From positions 1 to 8,730 of the forward strand of contig DAIAZB010000016.1 of assembly GCA_027443745.1 (NCBI GenBank): DNA of 8,730 nucleotides, given 5' to 3'. A program made the translations under genes and the position numbers. This document shows positions 1-8,400 of the stretch, in pieces; within the stretch, counting starts at the first letter, position 1; the number at the start of each line of letters is the position of its first letter. This DNA comes from Thiomonas sp. Its GTDB lineage: Bacteria > Pseudomonadota > Gammaproteobacteria > Burkholderiales > Burkholderiaceae. Below the pieces are notes generated by a model. That model was not told the origin of the DNA, searched no databases, and saw only the letters and a list, made by a program, of their open reading frames with translations.

Positions 1-10
1 TCTCGCCTGC

Positions 11-1441
11 ATGCAGCGGGGTGCATCCCTGGCCGAGGTCATGGCCTGTCTGCTCGAAGCCTTGCAGCAGCGCGACCCGGTCACGCTCGCGGCGCTTGCG
101 GCGCAGAGCGCGCGCATCGCCGACTATGCTGCCCGGGTCGAGCAGGAGCGCAGCGAACACGTTCACATCCTGGACCTGGCCATCGGGGGCAGCGGCACCG
201 GTGTCTGGGATCGAGACGTCCAGGCTGGAACCATTCGCTATTCCCCAGGCTGGGCGGCGATACTGGGTTTTGACGCCGACGAACTCTCGACGCGAATCGA
301 GGACAGCTACGGGCGCATCCATCCTGACGACCTGCCCAAGGTTCGCGCCGCGATGCAGGCGCATTTCGAGCAGCGCACGCCCGACTACACCGTGGAGCAC
401 CGCATCCGCTGCAAGGGCGGCAGCTACAAATGGATTGCCAGCCGCGGCAAGGTGGTGCGTCGCGATGCCCAGGGCCAGGCGCTGCGCATGGTGGGCACCA
501 CCACCGACATTTCCGCCTTGCGCGTGCTCTCGGAGCAGCTGCAGCAGCATGTCGAGCTGGTCACGCTCCTGACCGACCAGGTGCCGGGCCTGGTGTTGCA
601 GTACCGTCTGTCGCCACAAGGGTTGGCGGCCGTGACCTATGCCAGCGCCGGCATCCGCGAGATCTACGAACTCACCCCCGAGCAGGTGGCGCAGGACCCG
701 TCGTTGATCGAGCGTGCCATCCATCCGAGTGACCGGGCCGGCTATCTTGCCTCGCTCGCCGAGTCGGCCGAGCGGTTGACGCCCTGGCACCGCGAGTACC
801 GCGTGCAACTGCCCGCGCAGGGCGTGCGCTGGCGCCAGGCGGATGCCCGCCCCAGCCGCCTGCAGGACGGCAGCACCGTGTGGCACGGCTTCGTCACCGA
901 CATCACCGAGCGCAAGGAAACCGAACGGCAATTGCTCCAGCTCGCCTCGGTCGATGATCTGACGCAACTGCCCAACCAACGCAGCTTCATGGCGCGCATG
1001 GAGCAGGAGCTGGCGCGTCTGCGCGGCTCCCCCCAGGCCAGGGCGACGGTCCTGATGTGCGATCTCGACCATTTCAAGCGCGTCAACGATCGCTACGGCC
1101 ATGTCAGGGGCGATCGGGTCTTGCAGCACTTTGCCGCCATTCTGCGCAGTCAGCTGCGCAAGGACGATGGCGTGGGTCGTGTCGGTGGCGAGGAATTCGC
1201 CGTGGTGCTTCCCGGGGCGGACCCTGCGCAAGCTCTGCTCTTCGCCAGCCGCGTGCAGCAGCGAACCCTGGATACGCCCTGGGTCGAGGGCGACATGCGC
1301 ATCGCCCTGACCGTGAGCATCGGCATCGCCAGCATGCTGGCGGACGACGCCGACATCGCCGCGTCGCTGTCACGCAGCGACAAGGCCCTGTACCGGGCCA
1401 AGCGCGCGGGGCGCAATCGCATCGAACTCGGCGTGGCTTAG
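11..1441 (+). CDS. PAS-PAS-GGDEF diguanylate cyclase (5' end possibly cut by window edge)
   Basis: Predicted to make the second messenger cyclic di-GMP from two GTP. Numbered from the ATG at 11, residues about 55-170 form a PAS domain of the PAS_3 type (IHPDD at 103-107, then a PAC-like end at VGTTTDIS). Residues about 185-300 form a second PAS (IHPSD at 237-241, FVTDITERK at the end). Residues about 308-474 form the GGDEF domain. Its active site is GGEEF at 392-396, and the metal-binding aspartates are D351 and D353 in CDLDHFK. RKDD at 383-386, five residues before GGEEF, is an intact RxxD inhibitory site, so product feedback is expected. No transmembrane segment is visible. The first 50 residues look helical and unlike a natural N-terminus. 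The frame stays open to the left edge and no ribosome site fits in the 10 bases before the ATG, so the true start may lie outside. The sensed ligand is unknown. Confidence 0.93.
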   Translation: MQRGASLAEVMACLLEALQQRDPVTLAALAAQSARIADYAARVEQERSEHVHILDLAIGGSGTGVWDRDVQAGTIRYSPGWAAILGFDADELSTRIEDSYGRIHPDDLPKVRAAMQAHFEQRTPDYTVEHRIRCKGGSYKWIASRGKVVRRDAQGQALRMVGTTTDISALRVLSEQLQQHVELVTLLTDQVPGLVLQYRLSPQGLAAVTYASAGIREIYELTPEQVAQDPSLIERAIHPSDRAGYLASLAESAERLTPWHREYRVQLPAQGVRWRQADARPSRLQDGSTVWHGFVTDITERKETERQLLQLASVDDLTQLPNQRSFMARMEQELARLRGSPQARATVLMCDLDHFKRVNDRYGHVRGDRVLQHFAAILRSQLRKDDGVGRVGGEEFAVVLPGADPAQALLFASRVQQRTLDTPWVEGDMRIALTVSIGIASMLADDADIAASLSRSDKALYRAKRAGRNRIELGVA

Positions 1442-1444
1442 GGC

Positions 1445-1451
<7 letters not shown>
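1435..1451. terminator. Perfect inverted repeat containing both convergent stop codons
   Basis: GGCTTAG (1435-1441), loop GGC, CTAAGCC (1445-1451) is a perfect 7-bp stem with a 3-base loop. The cyclase stop TAG (1439-1441) forms the end of the left arm, and the methionine synthase stop (CTA at 1445-1447 on the + strand) begins the right arm. In + strand RNA the stem can extend by a U-G and a G-C pair (1434/1452, 1433/1453). Its position between two convergent genes suggests a bidirectional terminator. There is no T-tract on either side, so a classical intrinsic terminator is not demonstrated. Confidence 0.4.
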
Positions 1452-2548
<1,097 letters not shown>

Positions 2549-2554
2549 GCAGCG

Positions 2555-2560
2555 ATTTTA
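2555..2560 (-). promoter_or_regulatory. Candidate -10 box directly upstream of metH
   Basis: Read on the - strand, 2560-2555 is TAAAAT, five of six bases of the sigma-70 -10 consensus, in otherwise GC-rich sequence. It ends 6 bases before the ATG at 2548. Transcription from it would start at or next to the start codon and give an almost leaderless mRNA, consistent with the lack of a Shine-Dalgarno. I see no good -35 box at 16-18 bases spacing, so the call is tentative. Confidence 0.3.
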
Positions 2561-2657
2561 GGAGCGGTGGCCCTGATGCGCGGCGAGCCCAGCCAGGATT
2601 TGCGGGACCGTATGCCTGCCGATTCCTCGTTGCCGGTCAAACCTGCGTCGAGCGGGC

Positions 2658-2673
2658 GCGGACGGCAGTCCGC
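2658..2673 (-). terminator. Short hairpin downstream of the regulator gene
   Basis: GCGGAC (2658-2663), loop GGCA, GTCCGC (2668-2673) is a perfect 6-bp stem 17 bases after the regulator stop, in the 142-bp gap before metH. No T-run follows in the direction of transcription. It could be a weak terminator separating the two - strand genes, or chance in GC-rich DNA. Confidence 0.22.
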
Positions 2674-2690
2674 CGCCACCCTGCCGGACA

Positions 2691-3611
2691 TCACGCTTGT
2701 GGCAACAGCATCACCAGTTTGAGGTCGCTGCGCACGGCGGGGCGCAAGGTCAGTTGCTCGTAGATCCGCGCGCCGAGCCGTGGGTGCTGGAAGCGACGTT
2801 CGCCGCCCTCGCGTGCCAGCACATCCTGGCTTCGCCAGCAGCGGTCGAAGTCGGGGCTGGCGGCCGCCAGCCCCGCGATCAACTCCGCCAGCGGCGCACT
2901 GTCCGCATGGCGCCCGCAGTCGGCGCGAAACTCGGCCACCAGGCGCTGCGCACGCGCTTCCCAGTCGTGGATGAGCTGCCGCGCCGGCGGAAAGACAAAC
3001 AGGAAGTGCAGCAGGTTCGGGGGCGTCGCGGACCGTTCGGCTCTGGCGGCACGTTCGCCGCTGCGCTTGGCGGCGGCTGGCGCCGGTGCCTGGGCGGGTG
3101 TCGACCCTGCCGCAGCCGCCGTGGCATCCGTGTCGCCCCAGTCGAGAAACAAGTCGCGAGCCAGCGCGTTCGCCGCCACCACGTCCCAGCGTCGGTCGAG
3201 CACATAGGCCGGGCATTGCAGCGCCTGCACGCTGCGCAGCACGGCGGGGGTAGCCCGGCTGGTCGGCAGCGGTTCCGCCGGGTCGCGTCGCCCGGCAAGG
3301 TCGAACACATAGGCCCGTTCCGCCGCCGACAACTGCAGCGCCTGCGCCAGCCGCGCCAGCACCGCCGCCGAGGCGGCCACGGCACGCCCCTGCTCCAGCC
3401 AGGTGATCCAGGTGGTGCTCACGGCACACAGTTGCGCCAGCTCCTCGCGCCGCAAGCCGGGCGTGCGGCGTCGCGCCGAAGCCGCGAGTCCGGCAGCCTG
3501 GGGCTGCAGGCGCTGGCGGTGCAGGCGGATGAAATCGCCCAGGTGCTGGCGTTGCTGCTCCGGTGTCACGGCGGGGCCGGGTTCGATGGATGCTGCGCTG
3601 GATTCGGCCAT
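2691..3611 (-). CDS. XRE-family transcriptional regulator with MmyB-like ligand-binding domain
   Basis: A 306-residue DNA-binding regulator. Residues about 22-100 hold the helix-turn-helix, with the family signature RRRTPGLRREELAQLCAVST (47-66) followed by WLEQGRAV (71-78). Residues about 120-306 match the ligand-binding domain of MmyB-like regulators (AYVLDRRWDVVAANALARDLF at 135-155; LLHFLFVFPPAR at 200-211; FDRCWRSQDV at 255-264), a PAS-like fold thought to bind a small hydrophobic molecule. Residues about 161-197 are an Ala/Pro-rich insert (TPAQAPAPAAAKRSGERAAR at 171-190) that breaks the ligand domain and looks unstructured. I chose ATG 3611 because the open frame upstream (to 3794) translates into non-conserved sequence and crosses the AT-richer promoter gap. 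No Shine-Dalgarno is visible. The gene diverges from the methyltransferase at 3832, which is its most likely target along with itself. The ligand is unknown. Confidence 0.9.
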   Translation of the reverse strand: MAESSAASIEPGPAVTPEQQRQHLGDFIRLHRQRLQPQAAGLAASARRRTPGLRREELAQLCAVSTTWITWLEQGRAVAASAAVLARLAQALQLSAAERAYVFDLAGRRDPAEPLPTSRATPAVLRSVQALQCPAYVLDRRWDVVAANALARDLFLDWGDTDATAAAAGSTPAQAPAPAAAKRSGERAARAERSATPPNLLHFLFVFPPARQLIHDWEARAQRLVAEFRADCGRHADSAPLAELIAGLAAASPDFDRCWRSQDVLAREGGERRFQHPRLGARIYEQLTLRPAVRSDLKLVMLLPQA

Positions 3612-3613
3612 GA

Positions 3614-3639
3614 TGGAGGTGAAATGTGGAGGTGAAATG
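3614..3639. repeat. Perfect 13-bp tandem duplication at the regulator start
   Basis: TGGAGGTGAAATG occurs twice with no spacer, at 3614-3626 and 3627-3639. It begins 2 bases upstream of the regulator ATG (3611) and so lies in its 5' leader or core promoter. It may be an operator for autoregulation or a recent slippage duplication. On the + strand each copy resembles GGAGG followed by ATG. The first ATG meets TGA after three codons, and the second opens only nine codons before TAG at 3664. Confidence 0.7.
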
Positions 3640-3667
3640 GGGCTGGCATTCGAGGCGTCAGGATAGC

Positions 3668-3707
3668 GTATCGCATACCAGGATAAACGATGATCTTGTA
3701 CCAGGAT
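3668..3707. promoter_or_regulatory. Candidate operator cluster between divergent regulator and methyltransferase
   Basis: The 9-mer TACCAGGAT occurs at 3676-3684 and again at 3699-3707, 23 bp start to start, about two helical turns, so both copies face nearly the same side of the DNA. An imperfectly separate inverted repeat GTAT-CGC-ATAC (3668-3678) overlaps the first copy. The stretch is clearly less GC-rich than its surroundings and lies between divergent start codons. This is where a regulator of this layout normally binds. Binding by the MmyB-like protein at 2691-3611 is inference. Confidence 0.45.
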
Positions 3708-3724
3708 GATTGTTCGCCTATGGT
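3697..3724 (+). promoter_or_regulatory. Weak sigma-70-like promoter for the methyltransferase
   Basis: TTGTAC (3697-3702) and TATGGT (3719-3724) are 16 bases apart, with three and four matches to the -35 and -10 consensus. The -35 box overlaps the second TACCAGGAT repeat, so a protein bound there could block or recruit polymerase. The leader to the ATG at 3832 would be about 100 bases. The match is weak. Confidence 0.25.
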
Positions 3725-3831
3725 GTGCACCGTGGCCTGTCTGCCGCACGCCGCTGATGGGCTCGGTCCCCAGCGATCGAGGGCCGCGTTCCACGTCATG
3801 TCATCCACCCCATCACGCTCTTGCACCCACC

Positions 3832-4599
3832 ATGGACCAGCACCAACTCGCCGCCGAGCAATTCGGCTCCACCGCCCAGGCCTATCTCACCAGCGCGGTA
3901 CACGCCCGGGGGGCGGACCTGGAGCGTTTGCGCGAACTCGGGCGCAAGCGCCCCGGTGCGCGCGCGCTCGACCTGGGTTGCGGCGCCGGCCATGCCGGTT
4001 TCGCCCTGGCCGAAGCCGGCATGCAGGTGACGGCCTATGACCTGTCCGCGCCGATGCTCGAGGTGGTGGCGCAGGAGGCGCAGCGCCGCGGCCTGCAGGG
4101 ACTGCAAACCCGCCAGGGCGCGGCCGAGCGCCAGCCCTTCGACGACGCGGCGTTCGATCTGATCGTCACCCGATTCTCGGCGCACCACTGGCTGGACCTG
4201 CCCGGCGCACTGGGCGAGGCGCGCCGTGTGCTGCGGCCTGACGGCACGCTGGTCGTGATCGATGCCGTCGCCCCAGAATCGCCCCTGCTCGACACCCTGC
4301 TGCAGACCGTGGAAATGTTGCGCGACGCCTCGCATGTCCGCGACTACCGGGAGTCGGAATGGCGCGCCATGCTGCAAGCGGCCGGGTTTGCCGCGCCCGA
4401 GACGCAGCGCTGGACCCTGCCCATGGTGTTCGACACCTGGGTGGCGCGCATGCGCACCCCCGCGCTGCGCGTGCAGGCCATTCGCGACGTGCTGGCCCAG
4501 GCAGCGGCAGAGGCGCGCTCGCATTTTCAGGTCCAGCCCGATGGCTCCTTCCTGCTGGATGCGGCGTGGATGCAGAGCCATGTCGGGCCATCGGCTTGA
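3832..4599 (+). CDS. Class I SAM-dependent methyltransferase, YafE-like
   Basis: A 255-residue soluble methyltransferase that should transfer a methyl group from S-adenosylmethionine to an unknown small acceptor. The SAM-binding loop is LDLGCGAG at 46-53, D70 ends strand two (TAYD) and should bind the ribose, and FDLIVTRFSAHHW at 108-120 followed by EARRVLRPDGTL (129-140) matches the Methyltransf_11/UbiE-type core. The SAHHW segment and the N-terminus (QFGSTAQAYLTSAVHARGADL, split at 10-30) are typical of the YafE subgroup, whose substrate is not established as far as I know. I chose ATG 3832 because this N-terminus matches the subgroup, whereas residues read from the upstream ATG at 3706 do not. 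No Shine-Dalgarno is visible. The gene is divergent from the MmyB-like regulator and stands alone on its strand, 211 bp before the copper chaperone. Confidence 0.9.
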   Translation: MDQHQLAAEQFGSTAQAYLTSAVHARGADLERLRELGRKRPGARALDLGCGAGHAGFALAEAGMQVTAYDLSAPMLEVVAQEAQRRGLQGLQTRQGAAERQPFDDAAFDLIVTRFSAHHWLDLPGALGEARRVLRPDGTLVVIDAVAPESPLLDTLLQTVEMLRDASHVRDYRESEWRAMLQAAGFAAPETQRWTLPMVFDTWVARMRTPALRVQAIRDVLAQAAAEARSHFQVQPDGSFLLDAAWMQSHVGPSA

Positions 4600-4611
4600 C
4601 GTCCGCGGCCC

Positions 4612-4626
4612 CAGGCCGGCGGCCTG
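4612..4626 (+). terminator. Small hairpin after the methyltransferase
   Basis: CAGGCC (4612-4617), loop GGC, GGCCTG (4621-4626) is a perfect 6-bp stem starting 13 bases after the methyltransferase stop. No T-tract follows. It is a possible weak or Rho-assisted terminator. Confidence 0.25.
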
Positions 4627-4680
4627 ACCGGAGAGCGTAACGGGGCTGCATGGGGGTTGGATGGGCGGTTCTCGACACGG

Positions 4681-4720
4681 CCGCCGTATCGCCATTCCGG
4701 CGAGGTTGGCGGGCTAAGAT
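4681..4720 (+). promoter_or_regulatory. Two-tier inverted repeat and possible -10 box upstream of the copper chaperone
   Basis: An outer arm pair CCGCC (4681-4685) / GGCGG (4708-4712) encloses an inner pair TCGCC (4689-4693) / GGCGA (4699-4703) with loop ATTCC. Directly after it comes TAAGAT (4715-4720), a four-of-six -10 match, without a convincing -35. The structure could be a regulatory site at the chaperone promoter or a terminator for the preceding gene. I see no recognisable CueR-type copper operator. The rest of the 4600-4810 gap holds no gene I can support. Confidence 0.3.
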
Positions 4721-4795
4721 GCATGCGCTCGTGCGCCACTCCCGACAGCGCGGCGGCATCGAACATGTCATCACATCCCCTTTTTGCCCCGTTCC

Positions 4796-4803
4796 AGAAG
4801 GAG
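4796..4803 (+). promoter_or_regulatory. Strong Shine-Dalgarno fixing the chaperone start
   Basis: AGAAGGAG is followed by a 7-base spacer and the ATG at 4811. This is the only textbook ribosome site in the window. It selects 4811 over the in-frame upstream ATG at 4784, which would also place nine charged residues before the signal peptide. Confidence 0.85.
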
Positions 4804-4810
4804 CATTGCC

Positions 4811-5329
4811 ATGCGTTCGAACCCTAGCCGCAACCCCCGCCGTGGCCTGCTCACGGCATGCGCAGCCGCGCTGGCCCTGGTTGCGCTCCCCGACCTGGCT
4901 GTTGCCGCGCCGGTCGTGCAGGCCAGCGGGGCGTGGATTCGATGGTTGCCGGCAGGCCTGCCGGCGGGCGGTTACGTCACCTTGCGCAACCCCGGCGCCA
5001 GACCCGTGGAGCTGATCGGCGCCGACAGTCCCGACTATGGCAACGCCATGCTGCATCAGAGCATGAGCAAGGGCGGCATGAGCGAAATGCTGCATGTCGA
5101 ACAGGTGCTCATCTCCGCGCACGGCAGCGTGGCGTTCAAGCCCGGGAGCTATCACATCATGCTGATGCAGCCGAAGAAAGACGTGAAGCCTGGCGACAAA
5201 GTGCCCATCACCCTGAAGTTCGCCGGCGGCATGACCCTGCGCGTGGACTTCGAGGTGCGCAAGGCCGATGCCACCGGCCCCGGTGGCATGACGGGCATGG
5301 ACATGAAGGCCATGCCCCACAAACCTTGA
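4811..5329 (+). CDS. Periplasmic PCu(A)C copper chaperone with Met/His-rich tail
   Basis: A 172-residue exported protein of the PCu(A)C family (DUF461), which carries Cu(I) in the periplasm and helps load cytochrome oxidase copper centres, often with Sco proteins. Residues 1-32 are a signal peptide: basic start with twin arginine R10-R11, a hydrophobic stretch, and likely cleavage near AVA-AP (31-34). LTAC at 14-17 resembles a lipobox but lies at the front of the hydrophobic segment, so lipidation is unlikely. The family motif H-x10-M-x21-H-x-M is complete: H82, M93, H115, M117. The C-terminal tail (GGMTGMDMKAMPHKP at 158-172) adds four methionines and one histidine and may bind more copper, as Met/His extensions do in some homologues. 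No Sco, oxidase or copper-transport gene is adjacent. It is probably a single-gene unit, started at ATG 4811 by the strong ribosome site. Confidence 0.95.
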   Translation: MRSNPSRNPRRGLLTACAAALALVALPDLAVAAPVVQASGAWIRWLPAGLPAGGYVTLRNPGARPVELIGADSPDYGNAMLHQSMSKGGMSEMLHVEQVLISAHGSVAFKPGSYHIMLMQPKKDVKPGDKVPITLKFAGGMTLRVDFEVRKADATGPGGMTGMDMKAMPHKP

Positions 5330-5429
5330 GGCCAAGGCTGCCGAGGTGCAGGGTGGCTGCAGCCCGTGTGGCCGCGCGGAGCGAAACAGGGTGAACAGGC
5401 CCTGGTCACGCGGGGAAACCCCCGTTTCC

Positions 5430-5435
5430 TACAAT
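5430..5435 (+). promoter_or_regulatory. Candidate -10 box of the giant oxidoreductase gene
   Basis: TACAAT differs from TATAAT at one base and lies 19 bases before the ATG at 5455. Initiation about 7 bases downstream would leave a leader of roughly 12 bases. The -35 region at about 5406-5412 is not recognisable. The in-frame ATG at 5434-5436 overlaps this box and would not be on such a transcript, which supports the 5455 start. Confidence 0.45.
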
Positions 5436-5454
5436 GGCCGCTTTTGGTGCCGCC

Positions 5455-8400
5455 ATGAACGCCCCCCAAGCCCCGCTGTTGAATCTCCAGGCGCAAACGC
5501 CCGTCACTGCCGTGACCGACCAGCCTGCGCGCCTGCGCGAGATTCCCTATAACTACACCTCGTTTTCCGACCGCGAAATCGTCATCCGCCTGCTCGGTGC
5601 CGAAGCCTGGGGCTGGCTCGACCAATTGCGCCAGGAGCGCCGCACCGGGCGCAGCGCGCGCATGCTCTACGAGGTGCTGGGGGACATCTGGGTCATCCAG
5701 CGCAACCCCTATCTCCAGGACGACCTGCTGCACTCGGCCAAGCGCCGCGGCGCCCTGGTCGACGCCCTGTGGCACCGCCTGCGCGAAATCGACAAGCGCC
5801 GCAGCGCGCCGGACATGAACGACCCCCAGGCGCAGGCGCGCGACGCCCTGGTGCTGCAACTGCTGGAGCGCGCCCGCGCCACCGTGGGCGCGTTCGCTGC
5901 CTGGTTCGACGAGGTCGCCGCATTACGCCGGCGGGCGCAGCGCGAATTCGCTCGCCACACCCGCAAAGACAACATCCGCTTCGACGGCCTGGCCCGCGTC
6001 TCGCACATGACCGACGCCACCGACTGGCGCGTGGAGGTGCCCTTCGTCGTGCTCTGTCCCGACACCGAAGCCGAGATGGCGCCGCTGGTGCAGGCCTGCG
6101 TGGCGCTGGGCCTGACCATCGTGCCGCGCGGCGGCGGCACCGGCTACACCGGCGGCGCGGTGCCGCTGGTGTGGAACAGCGCCGTCATCAACACCGAAAA
6201 GCTCGAGGAGCTGGGCGGGGTGGAAGTCATCGCCCTGCCCGGCGTGGCCGAGCCCGTGGCCACCATCCGCAGCGGTGCCGGCGTGGTGACGCAGCGCGTG
6301 ACCGACGCTGCCGACCGCGCCGGTCTGGTGTTCGCGGTCGACCCCACCTCCGCCGACGCCTCCTGCATCGGCGGCAATATCGCCATGAACGCCGGTGGCA
6401 AGAAGGCCGTGCTGTGGGGCACCGCGATCGACAACCTCGCCTGGTGGCGCATGGTGGACCCGCAAGGCCGCTGGGTCGAAGTCACCCGCCTGGATCACAA
6501 CCTCGGCAAGATTCACGACGTCGAGCTGGCGCGCTTTCAGGTGGAGACCTTCGCCGCCGACATGCGCACCCTGCTGAGCAGCCAAGTGCTGGAGATCGAA
6601 GGCGCGCGCTTTCGCAAGGCCGGTCTCGGCAAGGACGTGACCGACAAATTCCTCGCCGGACTGCCCGGCATCCAGAAGGAAGGCTGCGACGGCCTCATCA
6701 CCAGCGCGCGCTGGGTGTTGCACCGCATGCCGCCGCAGGTGCGCACCTTCTGCCTGGAGTTTTTCGGCCAGGCGCGCGAGGCCATTCCCAGCATCGTCGA
6801 GATCAAGAACTTCCTCGAGAACCGCCCCGGCGGCGCCATCCTCGCCGGTTTGGAACATCTGGACGAGCGCTATCTGAGAGCCGTGGGCTATGCGCCCAAG
6901 AGCAAGCGCGGCGCCTTCCCGAAAATGGTGCTGTTCGGCGACATCGTGGGCGAGGACGAGTCCGCCGTGGCGCGCGCCACGGCCGAGGTGGTGCGCATGG
7001 CCAATGCCCGCGTCGGCGAGGGCTTCGTCGCCGTCAGTGCCGAGGCGCGCAAGAAATTCTGGCTCGACCGCAAGCGCACCGCCGCCATTGCCCGCCACAC
7101 CAACGCCTTCAAGATCAACGAAGACGTGGTGATTCCACTGCCGCGCATGGGCGAGTATGTCGACGGCATCGAACGCATCAATATCGAACTCTCGCTGACC
7201 AACAAGCTCCAGCTCGCCGCCGAACTGGACCGCTTCCTGCGCGGACGCCTGCCGCTGGCGCGGAACGAGGAGCTGAGCGAAGGCGAGGCCCCCGTCGCCG
7301 CCGACGAGCTGGAAGCCGTGCGCGAACAGGCGCTGGATCTGCTCGGCGGCGTGCATGCGCGCTGGAGCTTCCTGCTGCAGGCGCTGGATGCGCCGCTGTC
7401 GCAGGCCCTGTCGCACTTCGCCGCGCTCGGGCTGGCCCCGGCCGAAACCGCGGCGATGCAGATGCTGCACCGCCAGCCGCGGGCGCAGCTGTTTCATCTG
7501 CTGCAGGACCACAGCCTGCGGGTGTCGTGGAAGGCAGACATCCGCCGGCCCCTGCACGCGCTGTTCGCCGGCGGTGCCTTCGAGCCGCTGCGCCGCGAGC
7601 TCGACGCCATCCACAAGCGCGTGCTCAAGGGCCGCGTCTGGGCGGCGCTGCACATGCACGCCGGCGACGGCAACGTGCACACCAACATCCCGGTGAACTC
7701 GGACGATTACGCCATGCTGCAAGCCGCGCAGGCTGCGGTGGCGCGCATCATGGCCCTGGCGCGCAATCTGGACGGGGTGATTTCCGGCGAGCACGGCATC
7801 GGCATCACCAAGCTGGAGTTCTTGACCGACGCCGAGATCGGCCCGTTCCGCGACTACAAGCTGCGCGTCGACCCCGAGGGCCGCTTCAACAAAGGCAAAC
7901 TGCTGCACGATCCGAAGCTGCCCGCCGACCTGACCAACGCCTACACGCCGAGCTTCGGGCTCATGGGGCACGAGTCGCTGATCATGCAGCAAAGCGACAT
8001 CGGCGCCATCTCCAACTCGGTGAAGGACTGCCTGCGCTGCGGCAAGTGCAAACCGGTCTGCGCCACCCATGTGCCGCGCGCCAACCTGCTGTATTCGCCG
8101 CGCAACAAGATCCTCGCCACCTCGCTGCTGGTCGAAGCCTTCCTGTACGAAGAGCAGACCCGGCGCGGCATCAGCATCCACCACTGGGAAGAGTTCGAGG
8201 ACGTGGCCGACCATTGCACTGTCTGCCACAAATGCCTGTCTCCCTGCCCGGTGGACATCGACTTCGGCGACGTGTCCATGAACATGCGCAGCCTGCTGCG
8301 CAAGATGGGCAAGAAAAGCTTCAATCCCGGCAGCAGCGCCGCCATGTTCTTCCTCAACGCCACCGACCCGCGCACCATCAAGACCGTGCGCACCGGGCTC

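Noticed and set aside
2549..2690. Possible cobalamin or SAH riboswitch upstream of metH
   Set aside because: A few short strings (for example GGAATCGG and TCCCGCAA on the - strand) recall a cobalamin riboswitch. The B12 box and the overall pairing pattern are missing, the gap is short, and no SAH riboswitch core is seen. A covariance-model search would settle it.
2697..3635. 312-codon + strand frame opposite the regulator
   Set aside because: The - strand frame contains the diagnostic helix-turn-helix and ligand-domain motifs, whereas this frame has none.
3612..3794. Upstream extension of the regulator to an ATG at 3794
   Set aside because: The extra 61 residues are unlike the family N-terminus and would read through the candidate operator region. 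The ATG at 3611 gives a normal family start.
4650..5015. Small + strand frame overlapping the copper chaperone start
   Set aside because: It overlaps the chaperone in another frame, lacks a ribosome site and has no recognisable protein features.
4166..5335. 389-codon - strand frame across the methyltransferase end and the copper chaperone
   Set aside because: It is antisense to two well-supported genes and to the gap between them, with no motif of its own.
5330..5454. Terminator after the copper chaperone
   Set aside because: GGCTGCAGCC (5355-5364) is a palindrome with no room for a loop, and the CAGGG/CCCTG pair at about 5387-5404 is only 5 bp. Neither is followed by a T-tract.
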